From: Clostridium beijerinckii
Lineage (GTDB): Bacteria; Bacillota; Clostridia; Clostridiales; Clostridiaceae
DNA: 64,000 nt
NCBI RefSeq assembly: GCF_018223745.1
Contig: NZ_CP073653.1
Span: 5,444,001-5,508,000 of the forward strand
Direction: 5' to 3'
The notes beneath the pieces are model-generated. The model saw nothing but the letters and a program-made list of their open reading frames with translations, had not been told where the DNA came from and did not search any database. Positions 1 to 8,816 of this stretch are shown in pieces. Made by a program: the position numbers and the translations under genes. Each line of letters opens with the position of its first letter. Position 1 is the first letter of the stretch.

Positions 1-1118
1 GAATTTTTTGCAGTATTTGATATAGCTGCACTAACCTGTTCAATTGATGCATTTACATGTTCAGACATCTCGGCTATTTTTTTAGACATTGCACTTACAA
101 ACTCACCATCTTTAGTATATTGTAAAGCGATACTTCCGTATCCTTCTAAATCTTCTTTTACATTAGTTTTAATAAAGCCAATTATTTCTTTACTATTCTC
201 TGAAAGATTATTAAATGCTTTTTCTACTCTTTCTATAGTATTTTGTATAGTAATTACAGATGATGCTGACTCCTCTGCAAGCTTTCTCACTTCCTCCGCA
301 ACAACTGCAAACCCCTTACCTGATTCACCCGCTCTAGCAGCCTCGATTGCTGCATTCAATGCTAACAAATTAGTTTGCTCTGCTATACTAGCTATTGAGT
401 CCGCCATTACTTTTATCTCTTCTACTACCTTTGATTCTTCTATTGCTTTCTTTATATGTTCTTCCTTTTGGTTATATACAAGTGCTGTATTTTCAATTGC
501 TCTTCTGCTATTTTTTTCTACAGCCTTAGCTCTTTCCTTTATACCATTTGAATTATCATTACCTTTTTCCGCTTGTGCTTCTAATTCTTCCATATTGGCA
601 TTTACTTGTTGAATTGATGCATATACTTCTTCAACATTGCTACTATTATCTTGTGTTTTTGAATCGATTTTTTCAAACTCTAGATTTATATTTTCCAAAC
701 TAGTTGATATTTCTTGAACAACCGCAGATGCTTCTTCACTTAAAGCGGACACATTTGTTGCGTTATCTGCACACACTTCTATCATATGCCTTAAATTATC
801 CTGAGCTTTATTTAAAGCTTGTCCTATAAATCCAAATTCATCTTTTCTTGTAATTGTAATATTAGTTGAAATATCATATTCGCTCATTCTTTCTGCTAAC
901 TTCTTTATTTCATGTAGTGGTGTAATTATTTTACCTAATGTTGTAACTACAAATGCGCCCCCTAATATAACGGCAATTCCTACAGCTATAGCCGTAAGTG
1001 TCGTACTAGTTTTTATCCCTATTCCTATCCCAATTCCAACTAATGCCATTATGAAATATCCAGAGAAAATTTTCACTCCAACAGACTGTAATAAACTAAT
1101 TTTTTTGTCTTCGTTCAT
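1..1118 (-). CDS. Methyl-accepting chemotaxis protein, 3' end beyond window
   Basis: Reading the minus strand from ATG at 1118 (Shine-Dalgarno AGAAGGGG just upstream) gives an open frame running off the window edge, so about 372 residues are visible. Two closely spaced hydrophobic segments (roughly residues 15-35 and 40-60) leave almost no extracellular loop. A HAMP-like stretch follows, then the signalling coiled coil with the hairpin tip IAEQTNLLALNAAIEAA and GFAVVAEEVRKLAEES. It is therefore a membrane-anchored receptor without a periplasmic sensor domain that would signal to CheA/CheW. The tip matches the receptor at 45931-47655 and differs from those in the che operons at 31-42 kb. The ligand is unknown. 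The family call is very secure. Confidence 0.93.
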   Translation of the reverse strand, partial: MNEDKKISLLQSVGVKIFSGYFIMALVGIGIGIGIKTSTTLTAIAVGIAVILGGAFVVTTLGKIITPLHEIKKLAERMSEYDISTNITITRKDEFGFIGQALNKAQDNLRHMIEVCADNATNVSALSEEASAVVQEISTSLENINLEFEKIDSKTQDNSSNVEEVYASIQQVNANMEELEAQAEKGNDNSNGIKERAKAVEKNSRRAIENTALVYNQKEEHIKKAIEESKVVEEIKVMADSIASIAEQTNLLALNAAIEAARAGESGKGFAVVAEEVRKLAEESASSVITIQNTIERVEKAFNNLSENSKEIIGFIKTNVKEDLEGYGSIALQYTKDGEFVSAMSKKIAEMSEHVNASIEQVSAAISNTAKN

Positions 1119-1786
1119 TTAAAACACCCCTTCTTTCTACTTTGTCATCTAATTAATACTTATACTTAATTTTATTAAAATCATATATACTTTGATTTTT
1201 AACGACTATAATTACCTAATATCTAAAAGCTTCTCTGACATTATTAGATAATTAATATAGTGTTATATTAATCTATAATAACTATTATCCACTGAAACCG
1301 TTCTACCATATCTCAATACCTAATGTAAAATTTCTACTTTTTTGTACACATATTAGCATATCATGCGATTTTTTTATTTTCAACCACATTAATTAAAGTT
1401 TCACGTTATTTTAAGCTTCACTAAACTTAAATTAATATTGAAATATATAATATAATTTCTAAGCGCTCACTAAGATACATATTATATTTTAAAAATAAAT
1501 TTATATATATTGTAATTCACAATGCACAATTCATAATTTTGGGTAAAACCTTTTTAATATTTTTAGAATTATGATGAAGGTTTATTTTTGCAATATATAC
1601 ATAAATCTTACAAGTTGAGTTCCAAATTAAAACTAAAATTATGTAAATTTAATTGTAATATATTCCTAAATAAATCACTGTGTTATTAATTATTATTACA
1701 AAATGTGATAAACTATATATATCAATCAAATTGAATGTACTTTCAAAAATTATAATAAAATTTAAATATAAATCGGGGGGCTAGAA
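1119..1786. other. Intergenic region, no gene seen
   Basis: This 668-bp AT-rich gap separates two divergent genes and must hold both promoters. No open frame with a plausible ribosome binding site was found. Around 1514-1538 there is a segment containing AATTCACAATGCACAATTC, an internally repetitive string that looks like a decayed intergenic repeat. A TATAAT at 1751-1756 lies 30 bases upstream of the aminotransferase start, but its best -35 candidate (TTGAAT at 1731) is only 14 bases away, so it is a weak promoter call. Confidence 0.4.
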
Positions 1787-2977
1787 ATGATATCAAATAA
1801 AATGAAATCTCTTGTTGCAAATAATTCCATTATAAGAGCTATGTTTGAAGAAGGAAAAAGATTATCAGAAATATATGGAGAAGAAAATGTTTTCGATTAT
1901 AGTATAGGGAATCCAAATGTTGAACCTCCAAGTAAAGTAAAGGAAGTTATCTTTGAAATTTTGAATGAAGAAACACCAAATTTAGTACATGGTTATATGA
2001 ACAATTCTGGCTATGATGATGTTAGAACAAATATAAGTAATTTTATAAACAGAAAACATAATTTAACACTTTCTAAAGATAATATTGTTATGACTTGTGG
2101 GGCTGCAGGCGGATTAAATATAATCCTAAAATCTATATTAAATCCAGATGACGAAGTTATTACTTTTTCTCCTTACTTTGGAGAATATGGGAACTATGTA
2201 AAAAATTTTGATGGTAAACTAGTGACTTGTCCTACTAACATTGAAACTTTTGAGCCTGACTTAAAGGCTTTAAGTGAGGTTATTACTCCTAGAACAAAAG
2301 CTTTAATAATAAACAACCCAAATAATCCTACCGGTGTTATTTACTCAGAGAAAATAATAAAACACTTAGCAACGTTACTTAATAATAAGCAAGAAGAATT
2401 TAATACATCAATATATTTGATCTCTGATGAACCATACAGAGAAATTGTTTATGATGATATTGAAGTCCCTTGTATTTTAAAATATTATGATAATACTTTC
2501 ATTGGGTACTCTTATAGTAAATCTTTATCTTTGCCTGGTGAACGTATTGGTTATGTAGTTGCTAACTCATCTATGGCTGATTTTACAGATATGATGGCTT
2601 CACTAAATATTGCAACTAGAATTTTAGGATTTGTAAATGCTCCATCTTTATTCCAGAGGGTAATTGCAAAATCCTTAGATGCTGAAGTGGATGTAAATAT
2701 TTATAAGAAAAATCGTGATCTTTTATATAATCATTTGATATCTCTTGGTTTCACTTGTGTTAAACCACAAGGTGCATTTTACTTATTTCCAAAATCACCA
2801 ATCGATGATGATAAAAAATTCTGCGAAGATGCAAAACAATTTAATTTATTACTTGTTCCAGGCTCTTCGTTTGGATGCCCTGGACACGTAAGATTAGCTT
2901 ATTGCACTTCATATGAGAAAATAGAAAAATCTTTGCCTGCTTTTGATAAGTTAGCTTCTCTATATAATTTAAAATAA
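1787..2977 (+). CDS. Class I/II pyridoxal-phosphate aminotransferase
   Basis: This 396-residue protein has the fold-type I aminotransferase signature. The NNPNNPTG motif is at residues 176-183, the cofactor-contacting DEPYRE is at 214-219, and the Schiff-base lysine K245 sits in SYSKS followed by the GERIGY segment. It would transfer an amino group between an amino acid and a 2-oxo acid in the cytoplasm. The close sequence class is the AspB-like subgroup, but substrate (aspartate, aromatic, alanine or other) cannot be read from motifs. The start is supported by the G-rich Shine-Dalgarno GGGGGG at 1775-1780. It is monocistronic and followed by a strong hairpin. Confidence 0.9.
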   Translation: MISNKMKSLVANNSIIRAMFEEGKRLSEIYGEENVFDYSIGNPNVEPPSKVKEVIFEILNEETPNLVHGYMNNSGYDDVRTNISNFINRKHNLTLSKDNIVMTCGAAGGLNIILKSILNPDDEVITFSPYFGEYGNYVKNFDGKLVTCPTNIETFEPDLKALSEVITPRTKALIINNPNNPTGVIYSEKIIKHLATLLNNKQEEFNTSIYLISDEPYREIVYDDIEVPCILKYYDNTFIGYSYSKSLSLPGERIGYVVANSSMADFTDMMASLNIATRILGFVNAPSLFQRVIAKSLDAEVDVNIYKKNRDLLYNHLISLGFTCVKPQGAFYLFPKSPIDDDKKFCEDAKQFNLLLVPGSSFGCPGHVRLAYCTSYEKIEKSLPAFDKLASLYNLK

Positions 2978-2996
2978 TAAATTATATAATTTAGGT

Positions 2997-3030
2997 AGAT
3001 ATAAATATTACTCAAATAATATTTATATCT
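2997..3030 (+). terminator. Hairpin after the aminotransferase gene
   Basis: A perfect 14-bp stem (2997-3010 with 3017-3030) and 6-base loop is followed by ATTTTTAT on the plus strand. It lies 20 bases after the aminotransferase stop, which fits an intrinsic terminator, although the stem is AT-rich. Confidence 0.7.
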
Positions 3031-3071
3031 ATTTTTATAAAAATATGATTTCTATTATTTTTTCAATAAAA

Positions 3072-3596
3072 TTACTGTATCATTCTAAGCTTCTCATATT
3101 CTAATTTCTTTACAGTTATATATAGGTCTATTAATAATATAGAGCCTCCTAAAACTACAAAGATATTAATAATTTTCATATTCTCCATATATAACTCATA
3201 TAAACTGGGTTGCAAATAATAAAGGCCAATAAGGCTAAGCACCATCCAATATATAGAGAATCTAAGAGTGACAAATCCATGAATATTATACCTAAATTCA
3301 GAATAATCCCAGTATACTTTGTTAAAAGAGTGCTTAAGTATATACCCACTTATATATTCTACTGTCGTTGGTATTAAGAAACATAATAATATTAATGGAA
3401 TTCCAGAAATCTCTAACAGTTCATTGCATATTATAAGAAACATAACTGCCATTCCGTACATCGGCTTAAATGGTCCTACTAAGAAACCATCCTCTTGAAA
3501 CTTTTTTGTAGTTGAAAAACTATAACCTTCCTCTAATATCCACCCTATAAATGAATAAAATATAAAATTAAATATCAGATAAAACACTACATTCAT
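3072..3596 (-). CDS. Putative ABC-transporter type IV (CmpB-like) membrane protein
   Basis: The 174-residue product is an integral membrane protein with about five hydrophobic helices. It shows the features of the PF06541 family: an early F-x-G-W-x-x-E segment, G-F-L-x-G-P-x-x-P-x-Y-G around residue 40, and EY-x-x-G-x-x-L followed by WDYS and a LRFSIYW segment. The family is annotated as a putative ABC-transporter type IV permease, but its biochemical role is not established and no ATPase gene is adjacent. The start chosen is ATG 3596, because GAGGTG lies 6-7 bases upstream of it. A GTG three codons earlier lies inside that ribosome binding site. Confidence 0.75.
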   Translation of the reverse strand: MNVVFYLIFNFIFYSFIGWILEEGYSFSTTKKFQEDGFLVGPFKPMYGMAVMFLIICNELLEISGIPLILLCFLIPTTVEYISGYILKHSFNKVYWDYSEFRYNIHGFVTLRFSIYWMVLSLIGLYYLQPSLYELYMENMKIINIFVVLGGSILLIDLYITVKKLEYEKLRMIQ

Positions 3597-3819
3597 ATTA
3601 ATCACCTCTTCTAAATATCAAGACATAAAAGATATATATCTTTTTGTACACCTAAAGTCACTAATATTATTTGTAGGGCTTAACTCTTTTATCCCGTAAA
3701 AAACTTCTACTATAGGGTAATAATAATTTTTAAGGAAATTTTGTACCTATTTCTTGATTCTTAAAAATGCAATATTAATGAACTATCTGCTATAATGATA
3801 TTATTGAACTTTTCTTAGA

Positions 3820-3870
3820 CTCAGGTTAAACAAACTATAAAAATTATTTATAGCTGAGCCTTAGATATTA
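3820..3870 (+). promoter_or_regulatory. Compound hairpin in the leader of the editing-protein gene
   Basis: Upstream of the gene at 3897 a CTCAG/CTGAG outer pair encloses CTATAAA/TTTATAG, forming a small nested hairpin that ends about 25 bases before the Shine-Dalgarno. No T-box consensus, T-tract or known riboswitch core was recognised, so a regulatory role is only suggested by position. Confidence 0.3.
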
Positions 3871-3896
3871 TTATATTTTAGGAGGCTAATTTACAT

Positions 3897-5108
3897 ATGG
3901 AAAAATTATATTATGATAATCGATACCTTAAAGAATTTACTGCTGAAATTATTGATATAAAAGAAATTGATAATAAATTTCATGTTATATTGGATAAAAC
4001 AGCATTTTTCCCAGGAGGTGGCGGACAAAGCTGTGATATTGGAACTCTAGAAGATCAAAAAGTTATTGATGTATACGAAAAAGAGGAAATTGTTTATCAT
4101 GTGGTTGAAAAGAAACCACTCAAGATACATAAGGTTAAATGTTCAATTGATTGGGATAGAAGACAAGATGGTATGCATCAGCATTTAGGTCAACATGTTT
4201 TATCAGGATCTTTCTTCAACCTTTTTAACGCTAATACTTTTGCTATTCACCTAGGTTCTGATATAAGCACAGTAGATATTTATGGTGTCTTAACTGAAGA
4301 ACAAGTTAGAGAAGCAGAAAGACTTGCTAATAAAGTTATAGGGGATGCCCTACCTGTAGAATCTTTTGTTCCAACTAAAGCCGAACTTAAAAAGTTATCT
4401 CTTAGACGTGCTCTTCCAAATACTGAAGAGGATATTAGAATCGTAAAAATAGGAGATTTTGATATTAATGCTTGCTGCGGACTCCACCCTACATCTACTC
4501 TTGACTTAAGACTTATTAAAATAAAAAAATTTGAGAAACATAAAGAGGGAACAAGAATAGAGTTTCTAGCTGGCGAACGTGCTATTTCTGATTCATTTAA
4601 GAAAGATGAATTTCAAACTTCTATATGCAGATATTTAAGTTGTAATGAAAATGAAGCTATAAATGGTATAAAGAACTTAAATCAAAATCTTCGTGAAGCT
4701 AATGAAACAAATAAAAATCTTAACATTCTACTAGCTAAATATCAAGTTAAGGAAATTCTTGAAAATGCAGCTAAAATAAATAATGTTAAAGTAATTAAAC
4801 AAATATTTGATGGTGAAAACCTAAAGTATGTGAATAACCTTACTTCTAAGCTTATCGAAAATGAGAACACAATAGCTCTAATGGCAGTAAAATCTGATGA
4901 AAAAGTAAATCTATTATTTGCTTGTTCTAAAGACATTAAAGATATCAAAATGAATGAACTTTTAAAAGATGCTATATCTCTTATCGATGGAAAAGGCGGC
5001 GGAAGTCCTTTCCAAGCTCAAGGAGCAGGAAAAAATAATTCAAATTTAGAAAGTGCAATGGACTATGCATTTAATAAAGTATCTCAAATTATAGGTGTTG
5101 CGAACTAG
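3897..5108 (+). CDS. Alanyl-tRNA editing protein with DHHA1 domain (AlaX-like)
   Basis: This 403-residue protein resembles the second half of alanyl-tRNA synthetase without the aminoacylation core. The zinc-binding editing motifs are present: HxxxH at H96-H100 and CxxxH at C193-H197, the latter in CCGLH. A coiled-coil stretch spans about 250-300, and the C-terminal DHHA1 domain carries the glycine motif GKGGGSPFQAQGAG near residue 370. Proteins of this AlaX-L type hydrolyse mischarged Ser- or Gly-tRNA(Ala) in trans. AGGAGG at 3880-3885 supports the start. It is a single gene; substrate preference is inferred from the family only. Confidence 0.88.
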   Translation: MEKLYYDNRYLKEFTAEIIDIKEIDNKFHVILDKTAFFPGGGGQSCDIGTLEDQKVIDVYEKEEIVYHVVEKKPLKIHKVKCSIDWDRRQDGMHQHLGQHVLSGSFFNLFNANTFAIHLGSDISTVDIYGVLTEEQVREAERLANKVIGDALPVESFVPTKAELKKLSLRRALPNTEEDIRIVKIGDFDINACCGLHPTSTLDLRLIKIKKFEKHKEGTRIEFLAGERAISDSFKKDEFQTSICRYLSCNENEAINGIKNLNQNLREANETNKNLNILLAKYQVKEILENAAKINNVKVIKQIFDGENLKYVNNLTSKLIENENTIALMAVKSDEKVNLLFACSKDIKDIKMNELLKDAISLIDGKGGGSPFQAQGAGKNNSNLESAMDYAFNKVSQIIGVAN

Positions 5109-5311
5109 GTGAAATATAAAAATACTTACAATATGAAGAAATTTTAAGTTTACTGCTAAACCTTCGAAAGGGAATATGCGTTTGTTTCGGTCCTTTGAAG
5201 ATTTTGCTTAAGTGTTCTAAGAGCACAATCCACCATATTTATTTCTAATTATTTCGCGCCTAGATATCTAACCCAAACCCAAACATATAATTTTAATTGT
5301 AGTATATACCA
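5109..5311. other. Structured intergenic DNA after the editing-protein gene
   Basis: No gene is seen. Between about 5159 and 5210 a CTTC(G)AAAGG/CCTTTGAAG pairing encloses a 20-base loop, and the flanks AAACC and GATTT partly extend it. There is no T-run directly after it on the plus strand, so it is at best a weak terminator of the upstream gene. Confidence 0.3.
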
Positions 5312-5505
5312 GAAAGAAAGGTCATACTTTTGTGGAAGTGTTGCATTGAGCATTTAGCTGTAGATATTTCCCTTAGTAGAAGTTGTTCCATTTTTGCTTG
5401 TCACGAGCTTGCCTCGGGAGCATGCAGGAATGGTGCAATTTTTGCTATTGGAAATTCACAGCTAAATACTCCAGCAACCTGGAACAAATGCATGACCTTT
5501 CTTTC
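5312..5505. repeat. 194-bp imperfect palindrome, MITE-like
   Basis: The two ends are a perfect 14-bp inverted repeat, GAAAGAAAGGTCAT at 5312-5325 and its complement at 5492-5505. The similarity continues inward: ATTTAGCTGT at 5352-5361 pairs with 5458-5467, and ATTTCC at 5366-5371 pairs with 5450-5455, at matching distances. The centre (about 5395-5425) is locally GC-rich and self-complementary. The whole segment can fold as one long hairpin. An 81-codon open frame across it has no ribosome binding site and looks like a by-product. It could be a miniature inverted-repeat element or a structured RNA; no obvious target-site duplication was seen. Confidence 0.65.
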
Positions 5506-5569
5506 GGTTTTTATCTATAACTTTAGGTATCTAGTACTTCTCAATATTTTACATTTAAGAATTTATATA

Positions 5570-6301
5570 CTATGATATTACGAATTTATATCTTTCGCCT
5601 ATAACGTACTGTTTTCCTATATGTACCGGTCTATTCTTATCATCATAAATAACAGTCTTTATATAAAACAAAGGTTCACCCTTTTGCACCATCAATAGCG
5701 CAGCCTCTTCATCCATAGCTTTTGCAATTTCTATTGTGGTATGATCATTTCCTGAGTTAGGCGAATCAGATGGATTTATATCATATTTATCTCTTAATAA
5801 TTCATATAGTGAACCACTTAAATCTTCTGTTAGTAAAAAATTAAACCTTTTAAAAGAAAAATAATTATTTTCTAGCATTAATGGATCTCCACCTGCAAAT
5901 CTAACTCTTTGAATATATATTAACTTATCATCATCATCTAGTTCTAGAGCTTTCTTGTCTTCTATTTTGGGCTCCATTACCTCTCTTTTAATGATTTCAT
6001 TAGTTACTTTTAAGCCACTGGCCTCACAGGCAGCAGTAAAACTAGATAAATATTCAATTTTCCTCTGAACTTTTGGCTTACTTACAAATGTTCCTTTTCC
6101 TTGTTTTTTTATAATAAAACCTGACTCAACTAATTCATTTATAGCTGCACGTACTGTTATCCTACTAACATTATATTTTTCACTTAACTCAACTTCTGTT
6201 GGAATCTTATCTCCATATTTTAATTCTCCGCTCGTTATTGAATTACGTATAATATCCGCTAATTGTTGATATAAAGGAATAATATTATCTTGTATTAGCA
6301 T
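5570..6301 (-). CDS. GntR-family regulator with UTRA domain (FrlR-like)
   Basis: The 243-residue protein has an N-terminal winged helix of the GntR type (residues about 6-72, including IPTEVELSEKYNVSRITVRAAI and the KKQGKGTFV wing). A UTRA effector-binding domain follows from about 90 to 240. It likely represses the two genes upstream of it on the same strand and releases DNA on binding a phosphorylated sugar derivative. The start is ATG 6301, because AGGAG lies 8 bases before it. A longer frame from 6322 would place that ribosome binding site inside the gene. The specific effector is inferred from the neighbouring fructoselysine-type enzymes, not from the sequence. Confidence 0.88.
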   Translation of the reverse strand: MLIQDNIIPLYQQLADIIRNSITSGELKYGDKIPTEVELSEKYNVSRITVRAAINELVESGFIIKKQGKGTFVSKPKVQRKIEYLSSFTAACEASGLKVTNEIIKREVMEPKIEDKKALELDDDDKLIYIQRVRFAGGDPLMLENNYFSFKRFNFLLTEDLSGSLYELLRDKYDINPSDSPNSGNDHTTIEIAKAMDEEAALLMVQKGEPLFYIKTVIYDDKNRPVHIGKQYVIGERYKFVIS

Positions 6302-6342
6302 ATAAAGACTCCTTTTAAACATCTATAATATTAACTATATAC

Positions 6343-6386
6343 TATCACAACATTTTTGAAACTTCAATTAATCTATTGTTGTGATA
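6343..6386. promoter_or_regulatory. Inverted repeat upstream of the GntR gene
   Basis: TATCACAACA at 6343-6352 is the exact complement of TGTTGTGATA at 6377-6386, separated by 24 bases, just upstream of the regulator start. There is no T-run after it on the minus strand, so an operator or leader hairpin fits better than a terminator. Confidence 0.4.
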
Positions 6387-6479
6387 ATATCAATTCTTTG
6401 ATTTATTACAGTAATCTTAAAATAGCTGTTTGATATTGCTCATTAAATAATAACTATTCAACAGCCACTATACTTTTAA

Positions 6480-7322
6480 TTAATATTTTTTACCATATCC
6501 AAATGAGCCTTCTACTAGACATGTTTTAGCTGAAAATATAGCACCTTCATTTAGACTTTCTTTAATTATATTTTCCCTATCCAATTCATTTTCTTTAATT
6601 TTGCTTATGTAATTTATCAAGAATGCTGTTATTAATGAATCTCCTGCTCCCATTGTATCTACAGCTTCAACAAGCTCTGGCTCTTGTGAATAGAACTTAG
6701 TTCCATCATATAATAATGCACCTTTTTCTCCCATAGTAACTACTACTATTTCACTTCCAAGCTTATGAGCTTTCATCACTAAATTAAGCATTTCATCGGT
6801 CTTTAAATGGCTACATGAGAAGAAACTAAAATCTACTTTAGGCGCAATTCTTTCGACTTCTTCAATTGTAAAATCATCAGAGAAATCAAAAGATATTGGA
6901 ATGCTTAATGCTCTTATTTTATCAAGCTCTGGTTCCGTATATCCGTATAAACCTGCATGTAGTAAATCAAAAGTTTTAATGTATTCTAAATCATCTTGCG
7001 TAAGATTTAATCCATTTTCTCTTAAAACTCCACCTTCATTGCTTCCAAGAAAAACTCTATCACCATCTTCTAAAGTTACTCTTGCGCATCCATTTTCTCC
7101 ATTAAAATGTCTGCACTTTGAAATATCTAAGCCAAGTTCATGAATTGTATTTTGAACATGATCTGCTTCAGCATCTGATCCAAATGCACCTAAAAATGCC
7201 GAATTTATTCCTATTTTTTTTGCATAAGCTGCAAAATTTAATGCATTTCCACCTGGATACATTGTTCTAATATGCTCATATTTATCTACAACGTTATCTC
7301 CTAACCCAATAACTTTTACCAT
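6480..7322 (-). CDS. frlD: PfkB-family sugar kinase, fructoselysine 6-kinase type
   Basis: The 280-residue protein has the ribokinase/PfkB layout: an N-terminal GGNALNFA segment (residues about 24-31) and the C-terminal catalytic motif DTMGAGDS with its anion hole and base aspartate. It is close in length to known fructoselysine 6-kinases (about 260 residues) and would phosphorylate a fructosamine with ATP in the cytoplasm. It follows the SIS-domain gene by 26 bp and precedes the GntR gene, matching a frlB-frlD-frlR order. AGGAGA precedes the ATG. Another fructosamine or glucoselysine substrate remains possible. Confidence 0.8.
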   Translation of the reverse strand: MVKVIGLGDNVVDKYEHIRTMYPGGNALNFAAYAKKIGINSAFLGAFGSDAEADHVQNTIHELGLDISKCRHFNGENGCARVTLEDGDRVFLGSNEGGVLRENGLNLTQDDLEYIKTFDLLHAGLYGYTEPELDKIRALSIPISFDFSDDFTIEEVERIAPKVDFSFFSCSHLKTDEMLNLVMKAHKLGSEIVVVTMGEKGALLYDGTKFYSQEPELVEAVDTMGAGDSLITAFLINYISKIKENELDRENIIKESLNEGAIFSAKTCLVEGSFGYGKKY

Positions 7323-7348
7323 AATATCTTCTCCTATGCTAAAATATT

Positions 7349-8317
7349 TTAATATTCAACTTTTCCCATATATCTTCTAGTATCTAAATCATGGTTTCTA
7401 AGTTTTGCTAATTCCCCTCTATACACACATAAGATGCTATAGAATACTATAGGATTAAAGAATTCAACTACTGAACTATCAATTACACTAATTCCAAGTT
7501 CTTTGCAATCAACGACTTCAACTTTTGCACCATATTTATTTAGGAATTTAAGTGCTCTTTCATCTAATTCTCTAGTTCTGCCTTCATTCATTAATAATAA
7601 ATATAATGTTTCTTTATCAGTTACCTCAAATGGTCCATGGAAGTATTCCCCTGAGTGCACTGCTGATGCATTCATCCATTGCATTTCCATTAGTGAACAT
7701 ATTGAGAATCCATAAGCATGCCCATATGATGCCCCGCTTCCTAATACATATGTTATTGGCTCATCTTTATATTTTTCTGCATATTTCTTTGCTCTTTCTG
7801 CAACTAAACCTTGGCCTCTTTTTACAACATCATTTACAATCTTTAAACCTTCCATAAATTTATTATATCCTTCATAAACTTCTGTTTGATTTAATATTTC
7901 GACTGCTATATTTAGAATTATTGCCATCGGATTATCTTCTACGCTTGTATCATTTCCCCATTCGTAAAGGATATTATAATCCGCATACTTAATTAAATCT
8001 GCATCCTTATTATGTGTTAATGTTATAGTTGCTGCACCTTTCTCACTGGCTACTTTAGCCGCTTCAACTGTTTCAGGAGTATTTCCACCATGTGAGCATA
8101 CTATTACTACCGAACTTTTTCCTAATGATTTTGGTATCGCATGTACAAATTCATTACTTGTATATGATAAAGCCCTTAATTCTCTTGCTTCACTTTGTAA
8201 AAAATATTGTGATGCATACATATCTACTAAAGACCCTCCACATGCTACTAAAAACACTTCCTTTATTCCATCTTCCTTACTTGATCTAATTTTCCCTACG
8301 ATTTCCCTAATATTCAT
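7349..8317 (-). CDS. frlB: SIS-domain fructosamine-6-phosphate deglycase type
   Basis: The 322-residue protein contains two SIS (sugar isomerase) halves. The first has VACGGSLVD and CSHGGNTPET; the second has GSGASYGHAYGF and the diagnostic MQWMNASAVHSGEYFHGP stretch. The C-terminus ends RRYMGKVEY, like E. coli FrlB (RRYYGGLVEY). Such enzymes split fructoselysine 6-phosphate into glucose 6-phosphate and lysine, the last step in using this Amadori product. TAGGAGGAA lies upstream of the ATG. It is the first gene of the operon. No transporter or epimerase (frlA, frlC) is adjacent, so uptake must be encoded elsewhere. Confidence 0.82.
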   Translation of the reverse strand: MNIREIVGKIRSSKEDGIKEVFLVACGGSLVDMYASQYFLQSEARELRALSYTSNEFVHAIPKSLGKSSVVIVCSHGGNTPETVEAAKVASEKGAATITLTHNKDADLIKYADYNILYEWGNDTSVEDNPMAIILNIAVEILNQTEVYEGYNKFMEGLKIVNDVVKRGQGLVAERAKKYAEKYKDEPITYVLGSGASYGHAYGFSICSLMEMQWMNASAVHSGEYFHGPFEVTDKETLYLLLMNEGRTRELDERALKFLNKYGAKVEVVDCKELGISVIDSSVVEFFNPIVFYSILCVYRGELAKLRNHDLDTRRYMGKVEY

Positions 8318-8816
8318 TGTTATTCCTCCTATATATTTATAATCTCATTCTACGAATTTATATTTTTTACATTGGCAAATGCTTAAGATCATTAACCCAA
8401 ATAGTAACGTATAAGCATATAGCATTTTTACTTTTTTAATAAGTACATTACTTACTGCAACTAATAAGCTATTTATCTCTTTTTACCTTGCGTAACTGTA
8501 TCATAATAACGTTACTACTAATCTTGGAATAAACATTTTTCTTAATCGAACTTATTGATACGTATTATAACGTATTGTATAATGTTATGCAACTTATTTT
8601 GAACTTAAATAGTAAGTATATATTTTCTGATTAAACAGTGTAATTTGCTAGAAATATTATTCACCAATTATTTGAGTATATTATATAGATACTTTTTCTC
8701 GAACCTGATTGACCTATTGCAAAAACATCTCCCTTTAAAATATAAAATTATTGATGTAAGGTATCAGTAACTTCCTTACATCAATAATTATGTAAATGAT
8801 CAAACTTTATTCGGAC
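8318..8816. other. Intergenic region upstream of the frl-type operon
   Basis: This 499-bp gap contains no gene. It holds the terminator of the lipoprotein gene (listed separately) and a palindromic element at 8558-8575 with arms ATACGT and ACGTAT around six bases, about 240 bp upstream of frlB. That could be an operator; no confident promoter was assigned. Confidence 0.4.
8746..8789 (-). terminator. Terminator of the amino-acid-binding protein gene
   Basis: A perfect 16-bp stem (8746-8761 with 8774-8789, loop 12) lies 28 bases after the stop codon at 8817. On the minus strand it is followed by TTATATTTTAAA, a moderately T-rich tail. Confidence 0.75.

Noticed and set aside
3820..3895. T-box riboswitch before the alanyl-tRNA editing gene
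   Set aside because: The conserved T-box sequence (AGGGTGGNACCGCG) and an antiterminator are absent.
5330..5575. 81-codon open frame across the palindrome
   Set aside because: No ribosome binding site, and the composition follows the inverted repeat; it is a by-product of the repeat.
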